A stretch of DNA of 64,000 nucleotides from Bacillota bacterium (GTDB lineage Bacteria > Bacillota > UBA4882 > UBA8346), in contig JAEXDA010000044.1 in the NCBI GenBank assembly GCA_023401925.1, positions 186,001-250,000 on the forward strand, written 5' to 3'. The notes beneath the pieces are model-generated. The model was not told the DNA's origin, did no database searches, and saw only the letters and a program-made list of their open reading frames with translations. The position numbers were made by a program, and so were the translations under genes. Each line of letters opens with the position of its first letter. The stretch's first letter is position 1. This document shows positions 26,273 to 35,469 of the stretch, one piece after another.

Positions 26273-28459
26273 GTGTCAATGAGACTTAAATCCGGATGGT
26301 TATTTTTTCGCTGTATCATTTTGATTTACATCGGGTTTGCTTTTTGGGAATATGGCTGTTTAGCCGCTGAAGGGCTCTTGATGCAAAAGGATTCCCAAAA
26401 CATTGAATTACGCTGGCGGAGAATATCCTCCAGCGGACAGCTTGAATTATGGATTCAACCTAGTTCCGGGCTACTTCGGATCAGGGACCGCAGGATCAAC
26501 TTTAAGTGGGAGGCGGATTCTTTGACGGGAAATGTTCCCGCAGCCTATCAAACAATCGCCGATTACTGGAAAGTTGCCTATCAATCTGCTTTTATCGTCC
26601 GGTATCTGAATGATTCCGGAAATCTGGAGACCGTCTTCACCGGTCAACCGGAGTGTCAGAAAAAATTAATCTCCTGTCCCTCAGGGGCAATTTTTCGCTT
26701 TTATTTTACAGATTGCCAAATCGGTTTCCAGGCGGTTTATACGTTGGGCAGGGACCATAATCTTCAAATTGTCATCCCGTTTAAAAAGATTAGGGACCCC
26801 AAGGGGCGGCTATTGGACATTCGGGTTCTGCCCTATTTCGGCCCTCTTACACGCCACAGCCGCGATTATTTGGTCATTCCCGACGGATGCGGTGGAATCG
26901 TCAAACCGGATCACTACGCGCAAAGTTATAAACCGGCCCGTATTTATGGTGAACGTTTCCGTTGGAATACCCGGTTGGATAATGGCCAAAGCACCCGGGT
27001 CTTACAGCTGACTGATTATACCAATCCTGAAAACATTTTTTTAAGTTTACCCATTTTGGGAGTTGTTAAAGAAAATACAGCTTTTCTAGGGATGATATCT
27101 CAGGGCCAATTTCAAGCCGAGATGGGAGTAGAAATTAGTCCGCTTACTTTAAGACCGGCCATATCAACACGTTTGATTTTTCGGGAATTAACCTACGATA
27201 TACTTGGCCGGCTTCATTCCAGTCCGGTTTTTGACGGTGGTGACCGGATCATGAATTACTATTTTCTGGCAGGATCTGACGCTTCTTATGTGGGTATCGC
27301 CCGGAAATACCGGAAGATATCAATAACTTCAATGAGGCCCTCCCAAACGACTCCCGTCCAAAAGGAATTCCGGTTGCGACTGTTTATGGCAGTAAATGAG
27401 AAATATCTTGATACCTCTCGCTTAATCTGTCTTACCAAATTTAAACAAGCGGAAACAATTCTCAAAGATCTCCATCAACGGGGAGTGCGTCATGTTCAAG
27501 TGATATTAGTGGGTTGGTCAAACCGGGGTTATCTCGGTGACAATCCTCGGCACTTTCCTCCCGACCGTCACCTTGGCGGCGCCCACGGGTTGAAACGATT
27601 GATTTCAGTTGCCGAACAACTTGGGATCTCCATCGGTCTGCAATTTGACAACTCCTATGCATTTAGCAAAAGTCATGGCTTTAAGCGCAGCGATACCGTG
27701 AAAGATATCCAAAATATACCGATTGATATCGGTTTTGGTCAGAAAGAATATCTATTATGTCCGGAAGTGGCCTGGAAAAATTTTTTAAAAAAAGATTTCC
27801 GGATGGTGCAAGATTATAAACTTAAAGGTCTCCTGCTCTTTGATGGCCTGAACCAGGGATTTTTCAATTGTTATGATCCAGATCATCCCGCAGGCTACCA
27901 ATCAACGGCGGATTTGATCCGGGATTCTTTCCACATGATTTCCAAAACCAACCCGATCGCCGTTACCGCAAGTTCCGATTTTTTGTATCCCAATGTTGCT
28001 GCTCTTTACGATTTACCGGCCCGATCCTCTAACAATTGTGACGAATCGATTCCTCTCATTCCGATTGTTTATCATGGATGGGTGCCTTACTCCTTTAACC
28101 CCATCAACATTCGATGCGATGGCCGTAGGGAATTTTTAAAATCACTGGAATACGGAGCCATTCCCAATGCCTATTTAACCATGAATCCAGTCGACGAACT
28201 CATCTACGCCCAATACAACCCCCTTGTAAGCGGTAAATATACCGATTGGCGTACAAAGGTCATCCATGAATACCGTATTTATGAAAAAAATTTACATGCA
28301 TTGCAAAACCGGCTGATCATCGATCACCAAAAAATTACGAAGGATGTCTATCTAACCGCCTATGACGATGGAACCAAAACAATCGTTAATTATGGCTCCA
28401 GCGCCTATTCCTATAACGGGAGGAAGATATCGGCGCTCAACTATATTATTGCGAGGTGA
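26273..28459 (+). CDS. DUF5696-like protein with glycosidase-type barrel
   Basis: 728 residues from a GTG at 26273, eight bases after GGAGG. A signal or anchor segment (about 8-30) is followed by a beta-rich N-terminal half and a C-terminal half (about 380-700) with TIM-barrel features: HVQVILVGWSNRGY, GLQFDNSYAF, LKGLLLFDGLNQGF and ITKDVYLTAYDDGTKTIVNYG. I recognise the overall pattern as that of DUF5696 proteins, found beside Yip1 and sugar-transporter genes in Paenibacillus. The Asp in LLLFDGL could be catalytic in a retaining enzyme. The substrate is unknown. It ends 4 bases before the next gene. Confidence 0.7.
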   Translation: MSMRLKSGWLFFRCIILIYIGFAFWEYGCLAAEGLLMQKDSQNIELRWRRISSSGQLELWIQPSSGLLRIRDRRINFKWEADSLTGNVPAAYQTIADYWKVAYQSAFIVRYLNDSGNLETVFTGQPECQKKLISCPSGAIFRFYFTDCQIGFQAVYTLGRDHNLQIVIPFKKIRDPKGRLLDIRVLPYFGPLTRHSRDYLVIPDGCGGIVKPDHYAQSYKPARIYGERFRWNTRLDNGQSTRVLQLTDYTNPENIFLSLPILGVVKENTAFLGMISQGQFQAEMGVEISPLTLRPAISTRLIFRELTYDILGRLHSSPVFDGGDRIMNYYFLAGSDASYVGIARKYRKISITSMRPSQTTPVQKEFRLRLFMAVNEKYLDTSRLICLTKFKQAETILKDLHQRGVRHVQVILVGWSNRGYLGDNPRHFPPDRHLGGAHGLKRLISVAEQLGISIGLQFDNSYAFSKSHGFKRSDTVKDIQNIPIDIGFGQKEYLLCPEVAWKNFLKKDFRMVQDYKLKGLLLFDGLNQGFFNCYDPDHPAGYQSTADLIRDSFHMISKTNPIAVTASSDFLYPNVAALYDLPARSSNNCDESIPLIPIVYHGWVPYSFNPINIRCDGRREFLKSLEYGAIPNAYLTMNPVDELIYAQYNPLVSGKYTDWRTKVIHEYRIYEKNLHALQNRLIIDHQKITKDVYLTAYDDGTKTIVNYGSSAYSYNGRKISALNYIIAR

Positions 28460-28463
28460 CAAT

Positions 28464-29249
28464 ATGTGCAAATTAAAAATTCCCTTTTTTATCTCATCGC
28501 AGATTCCGGGAATACAGCAACCTCGGTTACGCTCCCGGGATGTTATCAATGCCTTTTTGGGCGAAGCCGGGGCAATCCGAGGATTGCTGGGGAGAATGAA
28601 TTGGTGGTATGTTACAGCCGGTATTGGATTGCTTGATGCTGTCATACATCTGATACTCATTCAAAATCTTGATATTCGCTATTTATACGCTCAACCTCTC
28701 ATCAAAGGGTTTAGTGTCACTTTGCCGGAAGCCATGATTACTGTCACCGGTTCCGGCTGGCTTGGGGTCATTTTAGAACCTCTTTGGCTGACATTGGTCC
28801 TAGAGGTGATTGCCTATTTTGTTTTCCGGATATCCAAAATTCTTAAGGGTATCGGCAGTTTTCATGAACACTTGGGAATGGTTTCAATCCATGCAATGAT
28901 TATTTTGTTGGGACAGGTAACCGGCTATATTATCATCGGTTCTATTGGGTTCACGGGTTTAGACGATCTGCGCGATCTAACGCCCGGCGTGGGACTTGGC
29001 CTTCTTTCCTGGTTTACGGTAGAACGGATGGGTTTATTTTATCGTGAAATCGTAAGCGGATTTGATTTATTCGGGATCTGGCTCATTCTATCGGGCACCT
29101 CCCTGCTTCAGGTAATCGACGGCTTCAACCGGCTTAAATCATTGATTCAAACATTAGGATATTTTGCTATTTATCTGGCCTTTCGCTGGTTTCTCGAAGG
29201 AAAGGGATGTCAATTATGGCATTATTTATGGCTTTCAGGAAGAATCTAA
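28464..29249 (+). CDS. Yip1-like polytopic membrane protein
   Basis: 261 residues from the ATG at 28464, right after GAGGTG. About six hydrophobic segments, with charged loops (RDVINAFLGEAGAIRGLL at the N terminus). The N-terminal amphipathic part followed by five or six spans is like Yip1-family proteins and resembles the C-terminal half of the first gene of the locus. No catalytic motif. It has a clear place in the operon: 4 bases behind the DUF5696-like gene and 17 before the membrane-fusion gene. Confidence 0.65.
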   Translation: MCKLKIPFFISSQIPGIQQPRLRSRDVINAFLGEAGAIRGLLGRMNWWYVTAGIGLLDAVIHLILIQNLDIRYLYAQPLIKGFSVTLPEAMITVTGSGWLGVILEPLWLTLVLEVIAYFVFRISKILKGIGSFHEHLGMVSIHAMIILLGQVTGYIIIGSIGFTGLDDLRDLTPGVGLGLLSWFTVERMGLFYREIVSGFDLFGIWLILSGTSLLQVIDGFNRLKSLIQTLGYFAIYLAFRWFLEGKGCQLWHYLWLSGRI

Positions 29250-29266
29250 AAAATGGGGATTCATCA

Positions 29267-30454
29267 ATGAAACATAAAATTATCATCGTAACGGTCTTTT
29301 TCATTCTAATAGGCGCTTTGTACATTGGCTTTAAACTCAATCGCTATTTTCTCATACGGTATCCCCGGGTCCAGGTAGCGCTGGTAAACAGGAATGATTT
29401 ATTTGATGATATTGAAGTCACGGGGATCGTTAACGCCGAAGATGCCCAGAATATTTATCTTACCTCCACAACCAAAATCAATACCTTGCTGGTTAAGGAA
29501 GGCGATCCGGTGAAAACCGGTCAAATACTCGCCGTTATGGATTCGGACGCCAAAAGATTGGAGATTACGCAATGCCAAAGCAGTATTACCCGAATTGAAC
29601 AGGAGCTGAATCAAAAAAAGTTGGAAGAGTATACGACGCCAGGCTTAAAGAAAACTGAAGCCGAGCTGGAATCGGAATCCTTACGAAAACGTATTCTACA
29701 AAAAGAACTGCGGGAATTAACGGTTATAGCTCCGATTAGCGGGCAAATTTCCCTACTTTCACTCAAGACTGGAGAAACAGCAACTCCGGGAACAATGTTC
29801 GGCCAAATTATCAATATGAATTCGCTCTACGTCGAAGCGGAGGTCCCAGCTGAAAACGCCCTTAAAATTAAACCGGACGATAGAGCGGAGATTCGAGTCG
29901 CCTCAATTTCCGAGCCTTATTCGGCTAAGGTTATTCAAATCCTGCCACCGGTTAAAAAAAATGATAATACTTACAGCAATCCCCGGATTCAACTTCGAAT
30001 TCAGCCGGGGACTCCCATAATGCCCGGCACCAGTGTTGACGTACGTGTGAGGATTGGACGCGCTAAACTGACGGTGACTGTTCCGATTGAAGCGATTCAC
30101 GAAGAAACCATCTCCCGGAAAGGTGACCGGAATTACTTTGCGATACATCCTCCTTACGGAAAGGTTCGTAAATTCGTTTATATTATTAAAGATTGCAGTG
30201 AAACGCTGGGGTTGAACCGGGAACGCGAAAAGCAATGGCTAATCAGGGATAATATCTATCAAGCCCTCAAAATCTATGTAAAAACCGGCATCCATAACGC
30301 CGATCGAATCGAAATTGCGGAAGGCCTGAAACCTTTTGAGTTCGTAATCGCGTCCAGTGATCGAGCTCTTCGCAATTACAACCGGGTCATCGTAATAAAC
30401 CGCGATGAAGGTTATAAACAACCGATATCCCTGGGGAATGGAGACTTGCAATGA
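29267..30454 (+). CDS. Membrane-fusion (HlyD/MacA-type) adaptor protein
   Basis: 395 residues from the ATG at 29267. One N-terminal membrane anchor (about 5-22) is followed by a split lipoyl domain (KINTLLVKEGDPVKTGQILAVMD and ELTVIAPISGQISLLSLKTGE), a short helical hairpin between the halves, and a beta-barrel part (IKPDDRAEIRVAS). Such adaptors couple an ABC permease to the cell exterior. The stop overlaps the start of the FtsX-type permease gene (ATGA), which is the MacA-MacB arrangement. A periplasmic hairpin of only about 45 residues is too short for long TolC contact. Confidence 0.85.
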   Translation: MKHKIIIVTVFFILIGALYIGFKLNRYFLIRYPRVQVALVNRNDLFDDIEVTGIVNAEDAQNIYLTSTTKINTLLVKEGDPVKTGQILAVMDSDAKRLEITQCQSSITRIEQELNQKKLEEYTTPGLKKTEAELESESLRKRILQKELRELTVIAPISGQISLLSLKTGETATPGTMFGQIINMNSLYVEAEVPAENALKIKPDDRAEIRVASISEPYSAKVIQILPPVKKNDNTYSNPRIQLRIQPGTPIMPGTSVDVRVRIGRAKLTVTVPIEAIHEETISRKGDRNYFAIHPPYGKVRKFVYIIKDCSETLGLNREREKQWLIRDNIYQALKIYVKTGIHNADRIEIAEGLKPFEFVIASSDRALRNYNRVIVINRDEGYKQPISLGNGDLQ

Positions 30455-31677
30455 CTGCCGAGGATTTTTTATCGATAATAACCGGAACATGGAGAACCAA
30501 GCGCTTTCAAATGATATTACTCATTTTGACAATCCCTTTGGGAACTGCTGCGCTTACAGTAGGTATAGGCATTATCTCCGGCGTTCATAAAACGATTCAT
30601 AAAATAATAGCCGGTCCCAGTGGGACTCTCATGACAATTTATCCTCATCGGGATCCGGTGCAGGCGCAGCAAAAACTCACAAATTTTAATATGAATGACG
30701 CTTGGGCCATCGCAGGAATCACCGGCATAACCTCTATTTCTTTGCAAAGATTCGCCCGCCGCATTCCGGTCAACCTTTTAGGTCAACAACTTAGAATTGG
30801 CATTTTAGGGACGGATCCCAATTTTCTGATGATTCATAACCGAACCCTTGCCAAAGGACGGTTCCTGGTAATAAGTGATCTGTGGGACCACCAACGGATT
30901 TGCATCATTAATGAGCAAATTCAAAAAAACTATTTCCCAGCCGGAGACTATTTGGAACATGGTTTGGTAATTAACGGCATTACTTTTCGTATCATCGGTT
31001 GCTTGCATCCAAAGCCTCTTCCATATGGTTTTGGCACAAAAATCCATCAAGAAACGATTTTCATTCCCGTAACCACCTATCAGGATTTGTTTCATCAATA
31101 TGATTACGACCGAATTTGGCTGAGTTATGCCCGTGGCTATGATTCCCGAAGAAATATAAAAATCTTAAGAGATCGGATTGAAAGCATTCTTCGATTCCGG
31201 CATGATGCCGATGAGGTTTTTGTGCTGAAAACTCTTGGTGATTTGACCCATTCTCAGTGGAAAACAACGATTATCCTTATGGTCATTCTATCGAGTTTTG
31301 CACTCCTCTGTATGATAACCGGCTGCATTGGGATTATCTCTATTGTTGCTACCGATAAAATGAAGATGGTCCAGAAAACCATACTCCGGGACATGGTTCA
31401 TCCGGGTAATTTTCCAATCTTCAATTGGTTTTTGGGGAAATCTTTTTTTATATCGGCTGTTGGGGGCGGTAGCGGTTTAATTTTGGGCATTTTCGGCAGT
31501 AAATTAATATCCGTCTTTACCGGCATCCCGACAAATCAACCTTGGTGGGGATTACTTTCCGAAATCGGATCGATTCTTCTCATGGCCGCCATCGCAGGAG
31601 GATTTCTAACGAAAAAGTATCTGCAAATCCCGGGCCATCGTTTGCCGGAGCGTTCAAATAAGGAGGATACCCTTTGA
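30451..31677 (+). CDS. FtsX/MacB-type ABC permease
   Basis: 408 residues. One membrane helix near the N terminus (MILLILTIPLGTAALTVGIG), a large external domain (about 50-265), and three helices at the C terminus (about 272-295, 325-350, 365-385) form the MacB/LolC topology. The conserved MacB core domain contains GTDPNFLMIHNRTLAKGRF. The partner ATPase is not encoded here. It overlaps the adaptor gene upstream and the MalF-type permease gene downstream, so the five products are made together. It probably moves a lipid-linked or envelope substrate by mechanotransmission rather than classical transport. Confidence 0.82.
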   Translation: MTAEDFLSIITGTWRTKRFQMILLILTIPLGTAALTVGIGIISGVHKTIHKIIAGPSGTLMTIYPHRDPVQAQQKLTNFNMNDAWAIAGITGITSISLQRFARRIPVNLLGQQLRIGILGTDPNFLMIHNRTLAKGRFLVISDLWDHQRICIINEQIQKNYFPAGDYLEHGLVINGITFRIIGCLHPKPLPYGFGTKIHQETIFIPVTTYQDLFHQYDYDRIWLSYARGYDSRRNIKILRDRIESILRFRHDADEVFVLKTLGDLTHSQWKTTIILMVILSSFALLCMITGCIGIISIVATDKMKMVQKTILRDMVHPGNFPIFNWFLGKSFFISAVGGGSGLILGIFGSKLISVFTGIPTNQPWWGLLSEIGSILLMAAIAGGFLTKKYLQIPGHRLPERSNKEDTL

Positions 31678-32537
31678 TTGGATTTGAAAAAAGAAAAATA
31701 ATCGCCGCCTATTTTTTTGTCGGACCTTGGCTAGCCGGCTTCTTGGTCTTTACTCTCTATCCTTTGATGTATTCATTCTATGTTACATTTTGCACTACAA
31801 TGGTTGGAGAGCTACACTGGGCCGGTTTTCAAAATTATTTCCGGGTCTTCACCGAACCAACGTTTTGGAAAAGCATCATGAATACGTTTGTATATGGGCT
31901 TTTGAGTACTCCGATTACGCTTTGTTTTGCACTACTGCTTTCCTTGCTCATCAACCAGAAATTAAAAGGGGTTCATTTCTTTCGCGCTGTATACTTTTTA
32001 CCGGTTGTGGCCGCATCGGATGTGGTTTCCACGATGACCGGAACCATCCTTTTTAAACGGATCCTTGTGATTAATCCCGATTTAAGCCGGTACGGCATCC
32101 ATCTCTCAAGCGAATTCATTTCCATTATCAGCTCCATTATTTTGCTAATAATGCTCAGTATTTGGCGTACGGGGATTCAAATGTTGGTGTTTCTTTTAGG
32201 TCTCATCAATATCCCTCCGGAATTTTATGAAGCCGCTGAAATGGATGGTGCTACCCGTTGGCATATGTTCTGGTGGGTTACCATTCCGTCTATCTCACCG
32301 TTAATTCTCCTCAATCTGTTAATCACTGTGGTCGAATCATTCACCGGGCTAGCTACAACCATGCGGTTGATTAACAAAAGCAATACCCAAATATTTATCT
32401 GGGACTATGTGAATGAACTTTTTTATCATCAAAATGATTACGGAATGGCCTTGGCGGGAATGTGGGTTTTTATTATTGCCATTTTGGCTCTGATTGGGTT
32501 GCTATTCTATCTTGTAAACCGGAAAATACCATATTAG
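31674..32537 (+). CDS. Sugar ABC transporter permease, MalF type
   Basis: 287 residues from a TTG at 31674 that overlaps the preceding stop (TTGA), with GGAGG before it. Six membrane segments and the EAA loop EAAEMDGATRWHMFWWVTIP, which docks onto the ATPase. Importer permease of the carbohydrate (CUT1) class, which normally works with a MalG-type partner, an extracellular binding protein and a shared MsmX-like ATPase. The binding protein is missing from the locus. Confidence 0.9.
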   Translation: MIGFEKRKIIAAYFFVGPWLAGFLVFTLYPLMYSFYVTFCTTMVGELHWAGFQNYFRVFTEPTFWKSIMNTFVYGLLSTPITLCFALLLSLLINQKLKGVHFFRAVYFLPVVAASDVVSTMTGTILFKRILVINPDLSRYGIHLSSEFISIISSIILLIMLSIWRTGIQMLVFLLGLINIPPEFYEAAEMDGATRWHMFWWVTIPSISPLILLNLLITVVESFTGLATTMRLINKSNTQIFIWDYVNELFYHQNDYGMALAGMWVFIIAILALIGLLFYLVNRKIPY

Positions 32538-32548
32538 GAGAATCGTCA

Positions 32549-33490
32549 ATGAAATATCATGTTACTGGCCATCTGCGCGAAAAGGCCATCTGGGTTGGAG
32601 CGGTAGTGAAGACCCGCCCTTTTTATGATCATTCCAAAACTGTCATTAAAAAAATTCTGCTCTATTTTTTCCTTATCGATGGCGCTTTTCTCTTTTTATT
32701 GCCGGTTCTTTATATGCTGTTACTATCGTTATTTACAGCGGAAGATTTGGTAGATCCCTCCATACGCTGGATTCCCATTCATTTTCACCTAAAGAATTAT
32801 TATGACGCTTTCAAATTGCTCAGTTATCCATCATCCCTGATAACTACCGTTCTATTAACTGCGAGCGCCATCATTGGACAGACTGTTTTTTGCGGTTTAA
32901 CCGGTTACTCCTTGGCTAGATTGAATTTTCCCGGCAAAAAATTAATCTTGGGCCTGGTTTTGACGGTGCTCGTCATTCCCAATCAAGCTCTGGTTTTGCC
33001 CAATTATGTTTTCTTCCAAAAGATAGGATTGCAAAACTCCATTTGGCCGATGCTGCTTCCTGAATTGGTAGGAAGCGGTTTATACAGCGCCTTATTTGTC
33101 TTTGTTTTCCGCCAGGTCTTTGCCGGTATTCCCAAGGACTTGGAAGATGCGGCTGCAATTGACGGTGCCGGCCTTACAAAAACTTTTCGCCTGATTGTAG
33201 CGCCGCTTGCCCAAAATGCCTATATTACGGTAGCTCTTTTTTCCTTCGTGTTCCACTGGAATGAATATACTCGCCCCCTAAGTTATCTTGGCATGGCTGG
33301 GCAGACCAAAACACTTTCGCTGGCACTAGGCTACTTTTACCTTTATAACCCTTCCACTAACTTACCCATAGCCAGTGAAGCGGTTAAAGGAGCCGGCGTC
33401 ATCCTGGTAATGGCCCCAGTCATATTGATTTATATTGTGGTCCAGAAATATTTTACCGAAGGAATCCAACTGACAGGTATCAAAGGATAA
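32549..33490 (+). CDS. Sugar ABC transporter permease, MalG type
   Basis: 313 residues from the ATG at 32549, after AGGAGA. The N terminus has an extra cytoplasmic stretch of about 35 residues, then six membrane segments and the EAA loop EDAAAIDGAGLTKTFRLIVAP. Partner of the MalF-type permease 11 bases upstream. The C terminus (YFTEGIQLTGIKG) is the usual CUT1 ending. Confidence 0.9.
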   Translation: MKYHVTGHLREKAIWVGAVVKTRPFYDHSKTVIKKILLYFFLIDGAFLFLLPVLYMLLLSLFTAEDLVDPSIRWIPIHFHLKNYYDAFKLLSYPSSLITTVLLTASAIIGQTVFCGLTGYSLARLNFPGKKLILGLVLTVLVIPNQALVLPNYVFFQKIGLQNSIWPMLLPELVGSGLYSALFVFVFRQVFAGIPKDLEDAAAIDGAGLTKTFRLIVAPLAQNAYITVALFSFVFHWNEYTRPLSYLGMAGQTKTLSLALGYFYLYNPSTNLPIASEAVKGAGVILVMAPVILIYIVVQKYFTEGIQLTGIKG

Positions 33491-33634
33491 AATACCCTCA
33501 TTAACTAAGTTAGGTAACAACTGCTTATAAAACTATACAAAATGAGGAGAAAATATCGACGCAATGCTGGCAGGAATTCTGAGAAATGATTCAAAATAAT
33601 AATCATAATAGACAGTTAAGAAAAGGAACTACCG

Positions 33635-34465
33635 ATGAAAAAGTTCAACTGTATTCTTTTGATAATTGTCCTGGGATACTCTTGTTTGGGCACTATCTTA
33701 TTTTTTCATATCATTCATGATCACCCTATGATTTATCCAGTTAAAGGGAATTGGTCCTTGGTTTGGGATGACGATTTTAATGCTCTATCGCTCGACCGGA
33801 CGAAATGGATAAGAAGTGACCGCAGTTGTGATTATGGCAGCTATCAAAAAGAAATCCAAAAAATCAATGCTGAAAACGTACTTGTAAAAGATGGCTATTT
33901 GTTGCTTGGGGCACAGAGTAAAGTTTGGATGAATCCCGGCAATATTTATACCACCACTCGTTATACTTCCGGTCAGGTTTCAACTGTTGATCAATACGCT
34001 TGGACCTATGGAAGGATTGAAATCCGGGCTAAACTGCCCGTAGGCGAAGGACTATTATCTTATGCCAGTTTACGTCCAACGGATGGAAAAATTTCACAGG
34101 AAATTTTAATGATGATGATGTCGGGGAGAAATTCATATACTGTTTTTACAGATAACAACTGGGGAACGAACATATTCCGCCAATATCTGGAAGAAGACCA
34201 ATCAACCCGAAGCCTTCAGGACGATTCTGCCCGATTTCATATTTTTGCAATGGAATGGGAACCTCAGGCCATTCGCTGGTATGTCGATGATTTACGAATC
34301 TATCAAACAAATCGAAACGTTCCGGATAGGCCATTTTCTCTTGCTTTAGGAACGACTGCCGGGAATTTATTCTTATATTACAATACTCCCCAGTCAGATG
34401 GTATACTGACCCCCTTGCCTCAGTATTTCATTATCGATTGGGTGCGTCTCTACCAGAAAAGGTGA
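33635..34465 (+). CDS. GH16-fold protein with a destroyed catalytic motif
   Basis: 276 residues, AAAGGAA before the ATG. An N-terminal membrane anchor (about 5-27) precedes a GH16 beta-jelly roll: WDDDFNALSLDRTKW, YGRIEIRAKLPVGEG, FAMEWEPQAIRWYVDD and FIIDWVRLYQ are all classical. The catalytic block should read ExDxxE, usually EIDIME, but here reads EILMMM (residues 156-161). The nucleophile Glu is kept, while the Asp and the acid/base Glu are lost. The Trp-rich strand just before it is also changed (LSYASLRPTDG). It is therefore probably a glucan-binding, non-hydrolysing protein of the locus. Confidence 0.85.
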   Translation: MKKFNCILLIIVLGYSCLGTILFFHIIHDHPMIYPVKGNWSLVWDDDFNALSLDRTKWIRSDRSCDYGSYQKEIQKINAENVLVKDGYLLLGAQSKVWMNPGNIYTTTRYTSGQVSTVDQYAWTYGRIEIRAKLPVGEGLLSYASLRPTDGKISQEILMMMMSGRNSYTVFTDNNWGTNIFRQYLEEDQSTRSLQDDSARFHIFAMEWEPQAIRWYVDDLRIYQTNRNVPDRPFSLALGTTAGNLFLYYNTPQSDGILTPLPQYFIIDWVRLYQKR

Positions 34466-34469
34466 CAGG

Positions 34470-35381
34470 ATGAAGCATTTAATATTTTTTTATCTCACAA
34501 GCTCATATTCGATCGGCTTTTTTAGTTTTATCATCTTATTTTGGGCTTACTTGAAAAGCCGCTGGAGAGCTTTTATTTATATGGGTATATTTTGGTTCAT
34601 CGGGACCATCCAACTCATTTTTTTGACCTATGTAGCCTATCGGTATGCCAATATTCCATTTTGGTATAACCATTATTATCCTCTTATTAATTATGGTTTG
34701 GAAAGTCTCTATATCTTTGTATTTCCATTGCTCATCAATGAATTATTTAAAGTTAACCCTCACCGGCAAGTGAATAATGTATTTGGAATTCTATTTTTAT
34801 GTGGACTGACTTGTATCGTTACGCCATCATTGTTTGGTGTCCTCCATGACGAATCCCCAATTGAATCTTTCATCAGTTTCAAAATCTATCGTCTGATTTT
34901 CGCAGGCGCATTTGTATATTCCTTTTCAATATTTAGCCTTAAGATCAAAAACATCAACAACATCAAGGAAAGAAATTTTTATATTTTTACCGCAATCATT
35001 CTATTCGTTCTATTCGCACAAACAATCGTTCCGATTGTTAAGTCTTTCCCGGAAAATATAGTTGTTTTTGCCACCGGCTATTTTTATCTTAACGTTTGCT
35101 TATTAAAATATCTCGTCAATCGATTTTTTGAGTTTTCCCAACCTCCTTTAACAAAAACCGTAAGTGAAATCATGACCCCTAGGGAAAAAGAAATTCTCGC
35201 CCAATTGGCGCAAGGCCTATCCAACAAAGACATCGGAATGAATTTATCCATTACAGAGACTACCGTAAAAACTCATATTCAAAATATTTATAAGAAACTT
35301 GGAGTCAGTAACCGAGTACAATTAATCAATAGCCTTAGGAATAACAATTATCATGTTGAGACATTCAACAATCCGAAATAA
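34470..35381 (+). CDS. Membrane-anchored LuxR-type transcriptional regulator
   Basis: 303 residues starting 4 bases behind the GH16-like gene. About seven hydrophobic segments fill residues 8-215, and a LuxR helix-turn-helix occupies about 230-292 (TPREKEILAQLAQGLSNKDI, then TETTVKTHIQNIYKKLGVSNR). There is no receiver domain. The architecture implies that the DNA-binding domain is tethered to the membrane and that the seven-helix part senses a signal directly. It probably controls the operon that it ends. No other output domain is visible. Confidence 0.85.
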   Translation: MKHLIFFYLTSSYSIGFFSFIILFWAYLKSRWRAFIYMGIFWFIGTIQLIFLTYVAYRYANIPFWYNHYYPLINYGLESLYIFVFPLLINELFKVNPHRQVNNVFGILFLCGLTCIVTPSLFGVLHDESPIESFISFKIYRLIFAGAFVYSFSIFSLKIKNINNIKERNFYIFTAIILFVLFAQTIVPIVKSFPENIVVFATGYFYLNVCLLKYLVNRFFEFSQPPLTKTVSEIMTPREKEILAQLAQGLSNKDIGMNLSITETTVKTHIQNIYKKLGVSNRVQLINSLRNNNYHVETFNNPK

Positions 35382-35469
35382 CGTTTAACTTCGCTTGTTC
35401 CCTCATTTGAACTTCCCCTTTCTGCACCATCCCGGATCCGGCTAGGCATGAACAACGGCAGCGGAGGGG

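Noticed and set aside
24334..35381. Locus as an integrated prophage or IS-borne island
   Set aside because: No integrase, transposase, att-like repeats or tRNA at the borders; base composition is close to that of the neighbours as far as can be judged by eye.
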